Shown here: piece after piece, positions 26,008 to 34,761 of the stretch
How positions within the stretch are numbered: the first letter of the stretch is position 1
How the letters are laid out: each line of letters starts with the position of its first letter
DNA from: Pseudomonadota bacterium
GTDB lineage: Bacteria > Desulfobacterota > Desulfovibrionia > Desulfovibrionales > Desulfovibrionaceae
Reading direction: 5' to 3'
DNA: 64,000 nt
Assembly: GCA_023419375.1 (NCBI GenBank)
Contig: JAEZYD010000052.1
Coordinates: 1-64,000, forward strand
Program-made: the position numbers and the translations under genes
The notes under the pieces: generated by a model
What the model saw: the letters and a program-made list of their open reading frames with translations, nothing else
What the model was told of the DNA's origin: nothing
Database searches by the model: none

Positions 26008-26625
26008 ATGGAATTAGATCAAAATCCACTGCGTGCATGCTCCAGGGCTGCACAGGCAACGCGGGCAATTCGGCTCAGGCGCGCGCGGTTGAAATATGCA
26101 GTTTTGTGTATTGCGGCGCTTTGCGTCTGCTTTTGCCTGATGACCGTGGGTGTATTTGCGGCCCTCGCTGCCGAAGTTCAAACCGCGCAGGACCAAAATT
26201 CCGCCTCCCAGACGGAACCGCGCGGCGAACAGAAAAATACGCCCCATCCTGCCGGAGACACTGCAACGCCACCGCAGCCTGCTGCCAACACCCCTGTGGA
26301 AGTGCGCGAACTCTGGACAGGCTCGCTCTATTCATCAACATACCGTGTGGGCGTGTGCGTTTCCGCTCAGGGCGCGGTGCGCGGCGTGGTGCACCTGCGT
26401 CTGTACAACGGCAAGGTTGACGTGTACCACATAGATGGAACGGTGCGTAACAATGATATTGAGGCCCACCATTCATCCGGGCATTCATTCAAGGGGCGTC
26501 TTGCTTCTGCCGATAAAGTCGAGGGCGTCATCAGCCTGAAGAACGGCATGAACATACGTCTGGAGGGCAAGCGCATTCACGATGCGCCGCTTGCGCCAGA
26601 AGACTGCGCCCCCTTGCCCCAATAA
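26008..26625 (+). CDS. Hypothetical single-span membrane protein
   Basis: A 205-residue protein with a basic N terminus, one membrane span (about 33-55), a Pro/Thr/Gln-rich linker (about 60-100) and a periplasmic beta-rich domain (about 103-195) containing YSSTYRVGVCVSAQG and NGKVDVYHIDGTV. It is not a family I recognise. The start at 26008 follows GCAGGAA and leaves 53 bp after the glycosyltransferase; the longer upstream frame overlaps that gene and lacks support. Position suggests a role in envelope sugar assembly. Confidence 0.65.
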   Translation: MELDQNPLRACSRAAQATRAIRLRRARLKYAVLCIAALCVCFCLMTVGVFAALAAEVQTAQDQNSASQTEPRGEQKNTPHPAGDTATPPQPAANTPVEVRELWTGSLYSSTYRVGVCVSAQGAVRGVVHLRLYNGKVDVYHIDGTVRNNDIEAHHSSGHSFKGRLASADKVEGVISLKNGMNIRLEGKRIHDAPLAPEDCAPLPQ

Positions 26626-26765
26626 AATTTGCGCTGCGGGCGGGGCGTTATTGCGTCCTGCTCCGGCATGACTTGCCTGACATGCGTTTATAGCAAACCC
26701 TGCAGAGGGTTCATGTCCTTGCTGCCGACTGTTGATCCATCCAACAATAACATGAAGGAGTGCCT

Positions 26766-27953
26766 ATGTTCTGGATATGGTTTTTACTGGCCACCTCCCA
26801 ATGCGCTCTGTTGTATATTCTGGCCCGCAGGGGCGAAGGCATGCCCCGCCGTATTGAGGAAGAAGCCGAGGCCAACCGCGCCATACCTGAAGATAAATGG
26901 CCCTCTGTGGGCATGATTGTGCCCGTGGCCGGGCGCGACCCGCGTATGGAAGGCGCGTTGCGCAGCCTTTTGACCCAGGATTATCCCCGTTTCGTCCCTG
27001 TGCTCGTTACTGCGGAAGAAAATGAACCCGCCGCCGAGCTTGTGAGCAGACTCAAGCAGGATTTTCCCGCTCTGCGCCATGTGGTGGCAGGCACCGCCAC
27101 GGGCTGCGGGCAAAAAAACCATAACAGCCTTCAGGGTATTGCCGCTCTGGGCGATGAAGTGGACGTCTACGTATTCTGCGACAGCACCCACATGGCGGAA
27201 CCCGATTTTCTGCGGCATCTGGCAGCGCCCATGGCCAGGGGCGAGGCTTCGTTCAGCACCGGTTACCATGTGGTGGAACCTCGCGACGACCAGCCCGTAA
27301 CGCTGGCCTATACGCTGTGCGTCATGCTTATGCGCTACCTGCAAGCCATGTCTGCCTTTACCCAGTTGTGGGGCGGCGCCATGGCCATGACCCGCGCGGC
27401 CTACGTAAAGTACGGCGTGGCGCAGTTGTGGCTTGAAAACGTGGTGGACGACTGCTCGCTCACGGCCCTGCTTCAGGTGCGCGGCGCAAAAGTGCGGCTC
27501 TGCCCCGGCGCATTGCTGCACACCGATGCCGTTAATCACTCCACGCCCGTCTGGCGGGCCTGGATGGACAGGCAGGTGCTCTTTCTCAAGTTTTGCATGC
27601 CCGGCCAGTGGAAGCTGCTGGGCCTGATGTGTGTTATGATGGCCCTGCCCATCGTGTGCGCGGCCCTGGCCTTTCTGGGTTGGATTGTAAACGTGGGCAG
27701 CGGCGCCGGGGTGCTGCTTGGCCTGTTCTGGCTGGCGGCGATGGTGAGCGCGCTGCATCTGTGGCGTGGTCTGCTTGCCAAGCCCGTGCCGCTGTGGCGC
27801 TGGTGCATGGCCTTTGCGGACGCCGTGCGCATGTTCACCTCTGTTTACTGGCAGAGCATAAAGTCGTGGGATATTGTCTGGCACGGCATAAAGTATGAAG
27901 TCGGCAAGGGCGGGGTAGTACTGCGCTCTGAACACAGCCAGGGAACGAAATAG
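26766..27953 (+). CDS. Glycosyltransferase family 2/21 (ceramide glucosyltransferase-like)
   Basis: A 395-residue membrane glycosyltransferase: N-terminal span (2-20), GT-A domain (about 45-275) with FCDSTH (Asp139), the DD motif VVDDCSL (Asp228-Asp229) and a variant of the Q/R-X2-R-W motif near WRAWMDRQ, then two C-terminal spans (about 284-308, 313-333). This layout is that of GT21 enzymes such as ceramide glucosyltransferase and the hopanoid-associated HpnI; which lipid is used here is unknown. The start at 26766 follows AAGGAG; a GTG at 26760 overlaps that site. Confidence 0.85.
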   Translation: MFWIWFLLATSQCALLYILARRGEGMPRRIEEEAEANRAIPEDKWPSVGMIVPVAGRDPRMEGALRSLLTQDYPRFVPVLVTAEENEPAAELVSRLKQDFPALRHVVAGTATGCGQKNHNSLQGIAALGDEVDVYVFCDSTHMAEPDFLRHLAAPMARGEASFSTGYHVVEPRDDQPVTLAYTLCVMLMRYLQAMSAFTQLWGGAMAMTRAAYVKYGVAQLWLENVVDDCSLTALLQVRGAKVRLCPGALLHTDAVNHSTPVWRAWMDRQVLFLKFCMPGQWKLLGLMCVMMALPIVCAALAFLGWIVNVGSGAGVLLGLFWLAAMVSALHLWRGLLAKPVPLWRWCMAFADAVRMFTSVYWQSIKSWDIVWHGIKYEVGKGGVVLRSEHSQGTK

Positions 27954-27960
27954 TAATTTG

Positions 27961-27986
27961 AAACCACGCCTGATGAGGCGTGGTTT
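27961..27986 (+). terminator. Strong hairpin after the GT21-like gene
   Basis: Perfect 10-bp stem AAACCACGCC/GGCGTGGTTT with a 6-nt loop. No T-run beyond the TTT in the stem, so termination is possible but not certain. Confidence 0.55.
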
Positions 27987-28213
27987 ACTCAGTGCCTCTC
28001 TGCTTTTGCGCATGCGGTCCGTGACAGGGTATGAAAATAGAGGCTTTGACATACACCCAGAGTGGCGTGTACTATCATTTGCCCTTTTGTCTCGGACTGC
28101 ATGCAATATATCTGGATGCAGCCCGGCAGCAGGATGCGGCAATGGCGTTGCGCATGTGCGCGGCATAAGCCACGGCTTTTTTTATCGTTTTTTGTCAGAG
28201 TAGTGATTGCGCC

Positions 28214-29404
28214 ATGATTGCAATGTCAGACCTTATTCGCGTCAGCCTCAGACAGGTTGTGCGCCAGCGCGGCTTCGGGGTGATGCTTTCCATCGCCCTG
28301 GGCATCACGGCGTTTATCGTCCTGGCGGTGCTTGGCCGCGAAATCCGCTACAAGGTGGGGCAGGACATGGTGCTCATGGGTGGCGTCAACGTCATCCAGG
28401 TATACATGGATGACGCCCAGTACCCCGGCCAGCCCGACCGCGAGTTTTATCCTGAAACTGTGGAAGCCCTCTCCCAGTTGCCCGGCGTCAGCCTGGTGAG
28501 CAGAAACCTGCGCGATAACAAAAATTTCCCCATACGCGGCACCGGCGAGCGCACGCTGAATGTGGACTTTATCGGTATCGACCAGTATTTCGCCGAGGTC
28601 TACTCCATTGATCTTGTGGCCGGGCGGCTGCTCAATCAGGAGGATGTGGACTCTCACAGGCGCGTATGCCTGCTTGGCAGGGATGCGGCCAGAAATTTAT
28701 TTGGCGGTCCGGAAGAAGCCATAGGCAAGCTGCTCTTTCTGGAGCAGGATGTTTTTGAAGTGGTGGGCGTTGTCAGCGGCGTCATGCTCGGCAGCTGGAG
28801 CCAGGGGGGCTTTTTGCCCTATACCACCATGGCCGACCGCAACTGGGGCCGGGGCAAGGTGCGCAGGCTCTTTATCCGGGCCATTGGCTGGGAAGACGTG
28901 CCGCCGCTTGTCAAAATTATTCCCCAGATGGTGCGCGAGCACCAGTCCGCCCCCTATATCGTGGTGCAGACGCAGGAAGATCAGCTCAAACGCATCAAAA
29001 CCACCTTCATGTGGGTTGAAGCTCTGCTGTGGCTTGGTATTGCCGCATCGCTCATGCTGGGCGGTTTCGGCATCTGGTATGGCACGTTTGCCGCAGTTCG
29101 GGCCAGAACGCGCGAAGTGGGCCTTAAAAAGGCCATGGGCGGCTCGGATATAGACATCCTGGCGCAGTTCCTGGCCGAGGCTCTGTGCAAATCGGTTGCT
29201 GGCGGCATATTTGGCATTCTCATTGGCTGCGCGCTGGTTGAGATCGGTTCCCTATCGCTTGGAACGGGCGTTTCGTATTCTCTGCTATTCTTCAGCAGCT
29301 TGGGAAGCATCGTTTTTTCTGCCGTCATTGGCATAGCGGGCGGTCTGTTCCCTGCCATGCAGGCAAGCCGCATGGACGTGGTAACCGCTCTGCGATTCGA
29401 ATAG
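28214..29404 (+). CDS. MacB/FtsX-type ABC transporter permease
   Basis: A 396-residue permease with the MacB topology: one N-terminal span (about 22-41), a large periplasmic core (about 45-265) and three C-terminal spans (about 272-292, 323-345, 350-378) in an FtsX domain. The RTREVGLKKAMGGSDIDI coupling helix between spans 2 and 3 is characteristic. It pairs with the ABC ATPase domain encoded at 29466. MacB-type systems do mechanotransmission or lipoprotein/lipid handling rather than simple transport. A second start at 28223 is possible; neither has a clear ribosome-binding site. Confidence 0.9.
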   Translation: MIAMSDLIRVSLRQVVRQRGFGVMLSIALGITAFIVLAVLGREIRYKVGQDMVLMGGVNVIQVYMDDAQYPGQPDREFYPETVEALSQLPGVSLVSRNLRDNKNFPIRGTGERTLNVDFIGIDQYFAEVYSIDLVAGRLLNQEDVDSHRRVCLLGRDAARNLFGGPEEAIGKLLFLEQDVFEVVGVVSGVMLGSWSQGGFLPYTTMADRNWGRGKVRRLFIRAIGWEDVPPLVKIIPQMVREHQSAPYIVVQTQEDQLKRIKTTFMWVEALLWLGIAASLMLGGFGIWYGTFAAVRARTREVGLKKAMGGSDIDILAQFLAEALCKSVAGGIFGILIGCALVEIGSLSLGTGVSYSLLFFSSLGSIVFSAVIGIAGGLFPAMQASRMDVVTALRFE

Positions 29405-29465
29405 TACACAATGCGCGGGTTGGCCCGCGTTCTTGCGGCTTTGCCGCATATGCACAAGGTGGATC

Positions 29466-31451
29466 ATGGCACCCGTTATAGTCGCCAAAGATTTATATAA
29501 ATGCTACGCCGGTTTTACACCGGTGCTGCGCGGCGTGAATTTTGAAGTTGTTCCTGGCGAGATGGTGGCCATCATGGGGCCTTCGGGCTGCGGCAAATCC
29601 ACCATGCTGCACGTGCTGGGCATGCTGCACGCGCCCGATTCCGGCTCTTTGCAGATTCTCGGCAAGGATGTGCTGACGCTTGACCGTGAGCAGACCGCCA
29701 GTTTTCGCCGTGGCACCATGGGCTTTGTCATGCAGTCGAGCAACCTTTTTGACCACTCGACCGTGTTTGAAAATGTTGAATTTCCCCTGATATTTGAGAA
29801 AATTCCGCCAGAAGAGCGCTGGGAGCGGGTTATCCGCGCCCTTGAGCTTGTGCGCCTTTCCGCGCGCGTGCACTACCGCAGCAACCGTCTTTCGGGCGGC
29901 GAGCAGCAGCGCGTGGCCATTGCCCGCGCCATGGTCAACAATCCGCGAATCCTGCTGGCTGACGAACCCACGGGCGCGCTGGACGCTAAAACCAGCCGCC
30001 TTATCATGGATAATTTCCGTTCGCTCTGTCACACGGGCGGCGTTTCCATGGTCATGGTTACGCATGATCCCAAGATGGCCGAATTTTGCGACAGCATCTA
30101 CACCCTTGAAGACGGCATTCTGCACTGCCGCCAGCGCAACCTGCCGCAGATGCCAGACACCATTTCGCACAATCTGCTTCAGGGGGTTGCCCCTGTGGTG
30201 CGCGGCGCCATGGTTGCCGAAAGCTTTCCCGAGGCCTCCGGTCAGTGCCTGATGGATGAGGCTCATCGCATGCACGCGGCGGGCCTGCTCACCCGTATTT
30301 ACGCTATCCGCGATAACGGCCTGCTGGGCAATCCCGAGGGCTACGCCCTGCCGCTGGCTGTGCGGCGCATCGGCGCATTGCGTGTGCTTGCGGCCTGCCT
30401 GGGTATGCTCCGGCTCATGCGCGGTTCTTCCTCCCAATTGTGGGCGCTTTGGCGCAAACTGCCTGGGCGTGGCCGCTGGGGCAGCCGCTGGTGGGATCAT
30501 CTGCGCGCATTTTGCGCCGGGGCCATGCTGGCGCGTTGGGGCCAGGAAGAAAAGATCGAATTTTTCTACGCAGCAGGGGCACACGGACCGGCAACGGCCA
30601 GCTGGGTTGCCTCGCGTCTGCTGCATGTGCCGTATGCTTTTGCCGTGCGCGCTCAGGATATGACTGAGCCCGGCCTCAACTGGGCCGCCAAGGGTGCGGA
30701 TGCCGATTTTGTGCGCTGCGATACAGAAGCCACGCGCGATGCCATGCTGCAATTGCTGCCCGAGCTGAAAGACAAACTGCTCGTGCTGCGCGATCCCCTT
30801 ACACTCACGCCGCCGGAGGATATGGAAGAGCAGATGCCCGTTCCCGCCGTGGGCGATGCCGCCAATGACGCGGATAAAGCTGCGGATTTCAACCTGCTGG
30901 CTGTGGGCACCATTGCGCGCCGCAAGGGATACGATCTGCTGCTTCGGGCATGCCGACTGCTGGCCGACAGAAATGTGAATTTTTCGCTAACCGTTGTGGG
31001 CCAGGGGCCGGAAAAGCTGCGCTTGCGCTGGCTTGTCTGGCGGCTTGGGCTTCGTGGTTCTGTGCAGTTTGCTGGGCAGATTCCCCATGAAAACATGGCG
31101 GATATGTACAACCGCGCGGATGTTTTTGTGGCTCCGGGCCGTAAGACCACCGGCGGAGATGCCGATGGCGTGCCTTCGGCCCTGGTGGAAGCCCTGGCCT
31201 TTGGCCTTGCGGTGGTTGCCAGCGATCTGCCGGGCCATGCGGAAGCCATTACTGACGGCGGCAATGGACGCCTTGTGCCGCAAGACAACGTGGGCGCGCT
31301 GGCGGACGTTCTGGAAGCTCTTGCCTCCCGTCCCGAAGAACGCAAGCGCCTTGGCGAGGCCGCCCGCAAGTCGGTAGTTACCCTTGTGGATACCGACCGC
31401 ACTGAGGCCCGCCTGACCGAGCTGATCAAAAAAGCCTGCGGCAAGGCCTGA
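29466..31451 (+). CDS. ABC ATPase (MacB/LolD type) fused to a GT4 glycosyltransferase
   Basis: One uninterrupted 661-residue frame. The first about 225 residues are a complete ABC ATPase: Walker A GPSGCGKST, Q-loop VMQSSNLF, signature LSGGEQQRVAIARA, Walker B LLADEPTGALDA and switch VTHD, of the MacB/LolD class. After a linker comes a GT-B glycosyltransferase (about 270-660) with the donor motif RRKGYDLLLRA, PHENMADMYNRADVFVAPG and ALVEALAFGLAVVASDLPGHAEAI. The fusion has no break, so it looks genuine. It partners the permease 61 bp upstream and may couple glycosylation of an envelope lipid to its movement; that is inference. Start at MAPVIVAK, preceded by AAGGTGG. Confidence 0.9.
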   Translation: MAPVIVAKDLYKCYAGFTPVLRGVNFEVVPGEMVAIMGPSGCGKSTMLHVLGMLHAPDSGSLQILGKDVLTLDREQTASFRRGTMGFVMQSSNLFDHSTVFENVEFPLIFEKIPPEERWERVIRALELVRLSARVHYRSNRLSGGEQQRVAIARAMVNNPRILLADEPTGALDAKTSRLIMDNFRSLCHTGGVSMVMVTHDPKMAEFCDSIYTLEDGILHCRQRNLPQMPDTISHNLLQGVAPVVRGAMVAESFPEASGQCLMDEAHRMHAAGLLTRIYAIRDNGLLGNPEGYALPLAVRRIGALRVLAACLGMLRLMRGSSSQLWALWRKLPGRGRWGSRWWDHLRAFCAGAMLARWGQEEKIEFFYAAGAHGPATASWVASRLLHVPYAFAVRAQDMTEPGLNWAAKGADADFVRCDTEATRDAMLQLLPELKDKLLVLRDPLTLTPPEDMEEQMPVPAVGDAANDADKAADFNLLAVGTIARRKGYDLLLRACRLLADRNVNFSLTVVGQGPEKLRLRWLVWRLGLRGSVQFAGQIPHENMADMYNRADVFVAPGRKTTGGDADGVPSALVEALAFGLAVVASDLPGHAEAITDGGNGRLVPQDNVGALADVLEALASRPEERKRLGEAARKSVVTLVDTDRTEARLTELIKKACGKA

Positions 31452-31470
31452 ACCACGCCGGGAGAGCGTC

Positions 31471-32928
31471 ATGAATTTTGACGGAGTACGCATACTGGTT
31501 GTGGGCGATGTGATGCTTGATCATTACATTGCAGGCCAGGTCAAAAGGATTTCTCCCGAGGCCCCTGTGCCTGTGGTTTCTGCGGCAAAACGCTGGTCTG
31601 TGCCGGGCGGTGCTGCCAACGTGGCGCGCAACCTTGTGCGTCTTGGCGTCGATGTGGCCGTTGCTGGCGTAGTGGGGCAGGATGCCGCAGCCAGCGACCT
31701 GCGCGCGGCGCTCGCGGCTGAGGGAATTGCAGACGGGCTCTCTGTTTCGTCCAGCCGCCGCACCACCTGCAAGACGCGCGTTCTTGCGCAGGGGCAGCAA
31801 TTGCTGCGCCTTGACGAGGAAGTAAGCGCTCCCCTCGGTGCAGAAGAAGCCGAAGCTCTGAAAAAACAGGTTCTTTCCCTGTTATCGGGGCGGCATGCGG
31901 TTATTCTTTCTGACTACGCCAAAGGCGTATTGCTTGAATCGGCCAGTGGCTGCAATTTGTGCCAGATAATCATTGAAGAAGCCCGCCGTCTTGGCATCGC
32001 CGTGCTGGTTGATCCCAAGGGCAGCGACTGGCGGCGCTATGCCGGAGCCCACTGCGTTACCCCCAATGCCGGGGAATTTGACGCAGCCTGCGGGCTTGAC
32101 GCTGGCGTAACACTCAGCAGACCCCGCCGCGAAACCCTTGCCGGGGAGCTGCGTACCCGCTACGGCATTGAGCGCCTGCTCATAACGCGTGGCCCAAAGG
32201 GCATGGCCCTGTTTAGCCCTGACGAAGCACCTGTTTACTGCCGCGCCGCCGTGCGCGAAGTGGCCGACGTTTCCGGCGCAGGCGATACCGCCATTGCCAC
32301 TCTGGCAGCATGTGTGGGCAAAGGCCTGCCCTGGGCCGAAAGCATGCACCTTGCCAATGCGGCGGCAGGGGTCGCCGTGGGTAAAATGGGCACTGCGCCC
32401 GTGTCCATTGCAGAGCTTAACGAGGCGCTGCGTGAACAGGCCGACAATCCCAAGCTTTTTAACGTTCAGAATCTTGTGGAAAAAATTGAGGAATGGCGCA
32501 GAAAAAACGAAACTGTGGTTTTTACCAACGGTTGTTTTGACCTGCTGCATCCTGGTCACATTTCCCTTATCCGGCAGAGCGCCGCTCAGGGCGACCACCT
32601 GATTGTGGGGCTCAACAGCGATGCCTCTGTGCGCCGCCTTAAGGGGCCGACCCGTCCCATCCAGAACGAAAACAGCCGCGCCCTGCTGTTGGCTGCCCTG
32701 TCAGATGTGGACGCCATTGTGCTTTTTGACGAAGATACCCCTTTTGAACTCATCTCGGCCCTGCGCCCAGATGTGCTCGTGAAAGGCAGCGACTACACCA
32801 TTGATAATGTGGTCGGGGCCGATGTCGTGCAGCAGGGGGGCGGCAGGGTCTATCTTGCCCGCCTGGTAGACGGTTGCAGCACTACGGGCATAGTGCGCAA
32901 GATCGACAACCAGCGGGATGTCACCTAA
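31471..32928 (+). CDS. hldE: Bifunctional heptose 7-phosphate kinase / heptose 1-phosphate adenylyltransferase
   Basis: A 485-residue two-domain enzyme for ADP-heptose synthesis for lipopolysaccharide inner core. The N-terminal PfkB/ribokinase-type kinase (about 1-320) has PGGAANVARNL and DVSGAGDT (catalytic Asp). The C-terminal nucleotidyltransferase (about 345-480) has TNGCFDLLHPGHISLI with its HXGH motif. Domain order and length match HldE. It starts 19 bp after the ABC-glycosyltransferase fusion (GGGAGAG as ribosome-binding site), tying the upstream glycosyltransferases to LPS synthesis. Confidence 0.96.
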   Translation: MNFDGVRILVVGDVMLDHYIAGQVKRISPEAPVPVVSAAKRWSVPGGAANVARNLVRLGVDVAVAGVVGQDAAASDLRAALAAEGIADGLSVSSSRRTTCKTRVLAQGQQLLRLDEEVSAPLGAEEAEALKKQVLSLLSGRHAVILSDYAKGVLLESASGCNLCQIIIEEARRLGIAVLVDPKGSDWRRYAGAHCVTPNAGEFDAACGLDAGVTLSRPRRETLAGELRTRYGIERLLITRGPKGMALFSPDEAPVYCRAAVREVADVSGAGDTAIATLAACVGKGLPWAESMHLANAAAGVAVGKMGTAPVSIAELNEALREQADNPKLFNVQNLVEKIEEWRRKNETVVFTNGCFDLLHPGHISLIRQSAAQGDHLIVGLNSDASVRRLKGPTRPIQNENSRALLLAALSDVDAIVLFDEDTPFELISALRPDVLVKGSDYTIDNVVGADVVQQGGGRVYLARLVDGCSTTGIVRKIDNQRDVT

Positions 32929-32955
32929 CCAGGCAGCCGGAGTTTTCAGCCGTAC

Positions 32956-33954
32956 ATGCAACGCATTTTCGCAGCAGATATAGGTGGAACCAACGCAAGA
33001 TTTGCCCTGTTCACAGAGTATGAGGGCAACCTCACGCTGATGTCGGCGGTTTGGGCAAAATCGGCTGATCTGGGCAATGCCCGCGATGTGCTGCAGGCCA
33101 TGCAGCAGCTTTTACAATCTCCATTTTCTGCGGATGATTCCCTTGTCATTGCCCTTGCCGGGCCTGTGAAGGGCCTGCGCGGCAGACTCACCAACGGGCG
33201 GTTGCGTGTAGACCTTGATGGCGTCGCGCAACAGTACAACCTGGCCTGTTGCCTGCTGCTCAACGATTTCAGTGCGCAGGCCTTTGCCACGCTGACGCCC
33301 TGCGGCACAACCGCCGCAGTTGTGCGCAGCAGCCCCCGATCCTTTGACAGTTCCTGCGCAACCCGGGCCGTGCTTGGCGCTGGCACTGGCCTTGGCGCTG
33401 CCATGCTGGTGCGCTCGAGCGGGACTGGCTCTGCCGGAGGCTGGCTGGCCGTGCCTTCGGAGGCCGGGCATGCGGCCTTTGCATTTGTAGGTCCGGAAGA
33501 GCAGGATTATCAGGCTTTTTTAGCGCGCGAACTGGGACGCGATTATCCCACGGCGGAAAATGTGCTTTCCGGCGAGGGCCTTTCCGTACTGCACTACTAT
33601 CTTTCCGGCCAGTTTTTTTACCCCCCGGCAGTGGGCGCAGAGGCCCTGTCGCACGAAACCCCCACGCTATTGTGGTATGCCAGATTCTGGGGCCGTTTTT
33701 GCCGCCAGTGGATACTGACCACCCTCTGCCGTGGCGGATTGTGGATTGCTGGCGGCATTGCCGCCAAAAATGTCCTGTGCGTGACGCATCCGGCCTTTCT
33801 GCAAGAGCTTGGCCTGGTTCCCGATATCGGCGGCATTGCGGCCTCTGTTCCCATTTATCTTATCACCGATGGCAACAGCGGCCTGTGGGGTGCGGCCTGC
33901 GCGGCTGTGGAGCATTTGTCCTGCCGAGTTCCCTGTGCTGAAAGAAATAGCTAG
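32956..33954 (+). CDS. glk: Glucokinase
   Basis: A 332-residue ATP-dependent glucokinase of the Glk family, not ROK: the phosphate-1 motif is ADIGGTNARFALF (6-18), with GAGTGLGAAML, EAGHAAFAF and a terminal GLWGAACAAV. It makes glucose 6-phosphate, a precursor for sugar nucleotides. Located 27 bp after hldE and probably co-transcribed. An unusual point is the presence in a sulfate reducer, where it more likely serves polysaccharide synthesis or storage than growth on glucose (inference). Confidence 0.92.
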   Translation: MQRIFAADIGGTNARFALFTEYEGNLTLMSAVWAKSADLGNARDVLQAMQQLLQSPFSADDSLVIALAGPVKGLRGRLTNGRLRVDLDGVAQQYNLACCLLLNDFSAQAFATLTPCGTTAAVVRSSPRSFDSSCATRAVLGAGTGLGAAMLVRSSGTGSAGGWLAVPSEAGHAAFAFVGPEEQDYQAFLARELGRDYPTAENVLSGEGLSVLHYYLSGQFFYPPAVGAEALSHETPTLLWYARFWGRFCRQWILTTLCRGGLWIAGGIAAKNVLCVTHPAFLQELGLVPDIGGIAASVPIYLITDGNSGLWGAACAAVEHLSCRVPCAERNS

Positions 33955-34196
33955 GTAATCGCGCCGCTGCGGACTGATGCAATTTGGGGTTACGCCTTGA
34001 CGCTTTTCTGAAAGTTATTTATTTACCCGCACTGCGATGGTATGTTTTTATGAGCCTTGTGGGCGCACGCGCTCTAGCTGGACTGGAGCCGCCGAAAGGC
34101 CTTTTTTTTCTGCATGCGAACCATATTTCCGATAAGCAGCCATTGCGCACTGTTGTTCGCCAGGCAAAAGTCTTAGTCTTTTGGTTGAGTTTGGGC

Positions 34197-34225
34197 TTGA
34201 CAGTAATCCGCGATAACAGTAATTT
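34197..34225 (+). promoter_or_regulatory. Promoter of the Fur/PerR gene with a direct repeat
   Basis: -35 TTGACA (34197-34202), 17-bp spacer, weak -10 TAATTT (34220-34225). The string ACAGTAAT occurs twice, at 34200-34207 and 34216-34223, 16 bp apart, overlapping both hexamers. It may be an operator for autoregulation; this is a guess from position. Confidence 0.5.
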
Positions 34226-34246
34226 TTAGCAACACTGGAGGCTGGC

Positions 34247-34654
34247 ATGGCTCAAACACAAACACGAATGACCCGGCAGCGGGCAGTTATTTTGGAAGAA
34301 CTGCGCAAGCTCAAGAGCCATCCTACTGCGGATGAGCTGTACAGCATTGTGCGCGAGCGTTTGCCCCGAATAAGCCTGGGTACTGTGTATCGGAACCTGG
34401 ATTTTCTGGCAGACAGCGGCGAGATCCGTCGTCTTGAAGCGGCCGGATCAACCAAACGTTTTGACGGTGATATTTCAAACCATCAGCATGTTCGATGCAT
34501 TTATTGCGGCCGGGTTGGCGACGTTGAAGACGTCAAGCAGGCCCCCACAGTTGAAGGCATGCAGGCAATGGGTTTTGCGAGCATTTTGAGTTCGCGGGTG
34601 GAATACGACGGCGTGTGCGAAACCTGCGCGAGATCGCTTGAAATAACCCAGTAA
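34247..34654 (+). CDS. perR: Fur family transcriptional regulator, PerR-like
   Basis: A 135-residue Fur-family protein: winged helix (TRQRAVILEEL, SLGTVYRNLDFL) and a dimerisation domain with HQHVRCIYCG and CETC, the two CXXC pairs that hold structural zinc. The short length, zinc pairs and position before iron/oxidative stress genes are PerR-like, and Desulfovibrio species have perR beside such genes; sequence alone does not exclude Fur. Start at 34247 behind TGGAGG. It likely controls the bacterioferritin-rubredoxin pair downstream. Confidence 0.8.
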   Translation: MAQTQTRMTRQRAVILEELRKLKSHPTADELYSIVRERLPRISLGTVYRNLDFLADSGEIRRLEAAGSTKRFDGDISNHQHVRCIYCGRVGDVEDVKQAPTVEGMQAMGFASILSSRVEYDGVCETCARSLEITQ

Positions 34655-34703
34655 CTATTGTCCGAATGTTTTTCCGTGTGCGCGGCGGCTGCTTGTGAGA
34701 TTT

Positions 34704-34728
34704 TGCTATTCGTATTATGCAAATAGCA
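34704..34728. promoter_or_regulatory. Inverted repeat in the bacterioferritin promoter
   Basis: TGCTATT (34704-34710) and AATAGCA (34722-34728) are 11 nt apart, at the likely -35 region; TATAAC at 34741-34746 is a good -10. It is a candidate operator for the Fur/PerR protein encoded just upstream. AAGGAG at 34748-34753 is the ribosome-binding site. Confidence 0.55.
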
Positions 34729-34761
34729 TCTTGAACCTGTTATAACCAAGGAGCTTGCGTC

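Noticed and set aside
26766..27953. Hopanoid glycosyltransferase HpnI
   Set aside because: Fold and topology fit, but no other hopanoid gene is in the window, so only the broader GT21-like call is made.
26784..30752. Long leftward frames opposite the GT21-like and ABC-GT genes
   Set aside because: Composition is biased, no ribosome-binding site or domain; the plus-strand frames carry full catalytic motifs.
33984..34229. 81-codon frame before the Fur/PerR gene
   Set aside because: Covers the perR promoter; no family or ribosome-binding site.
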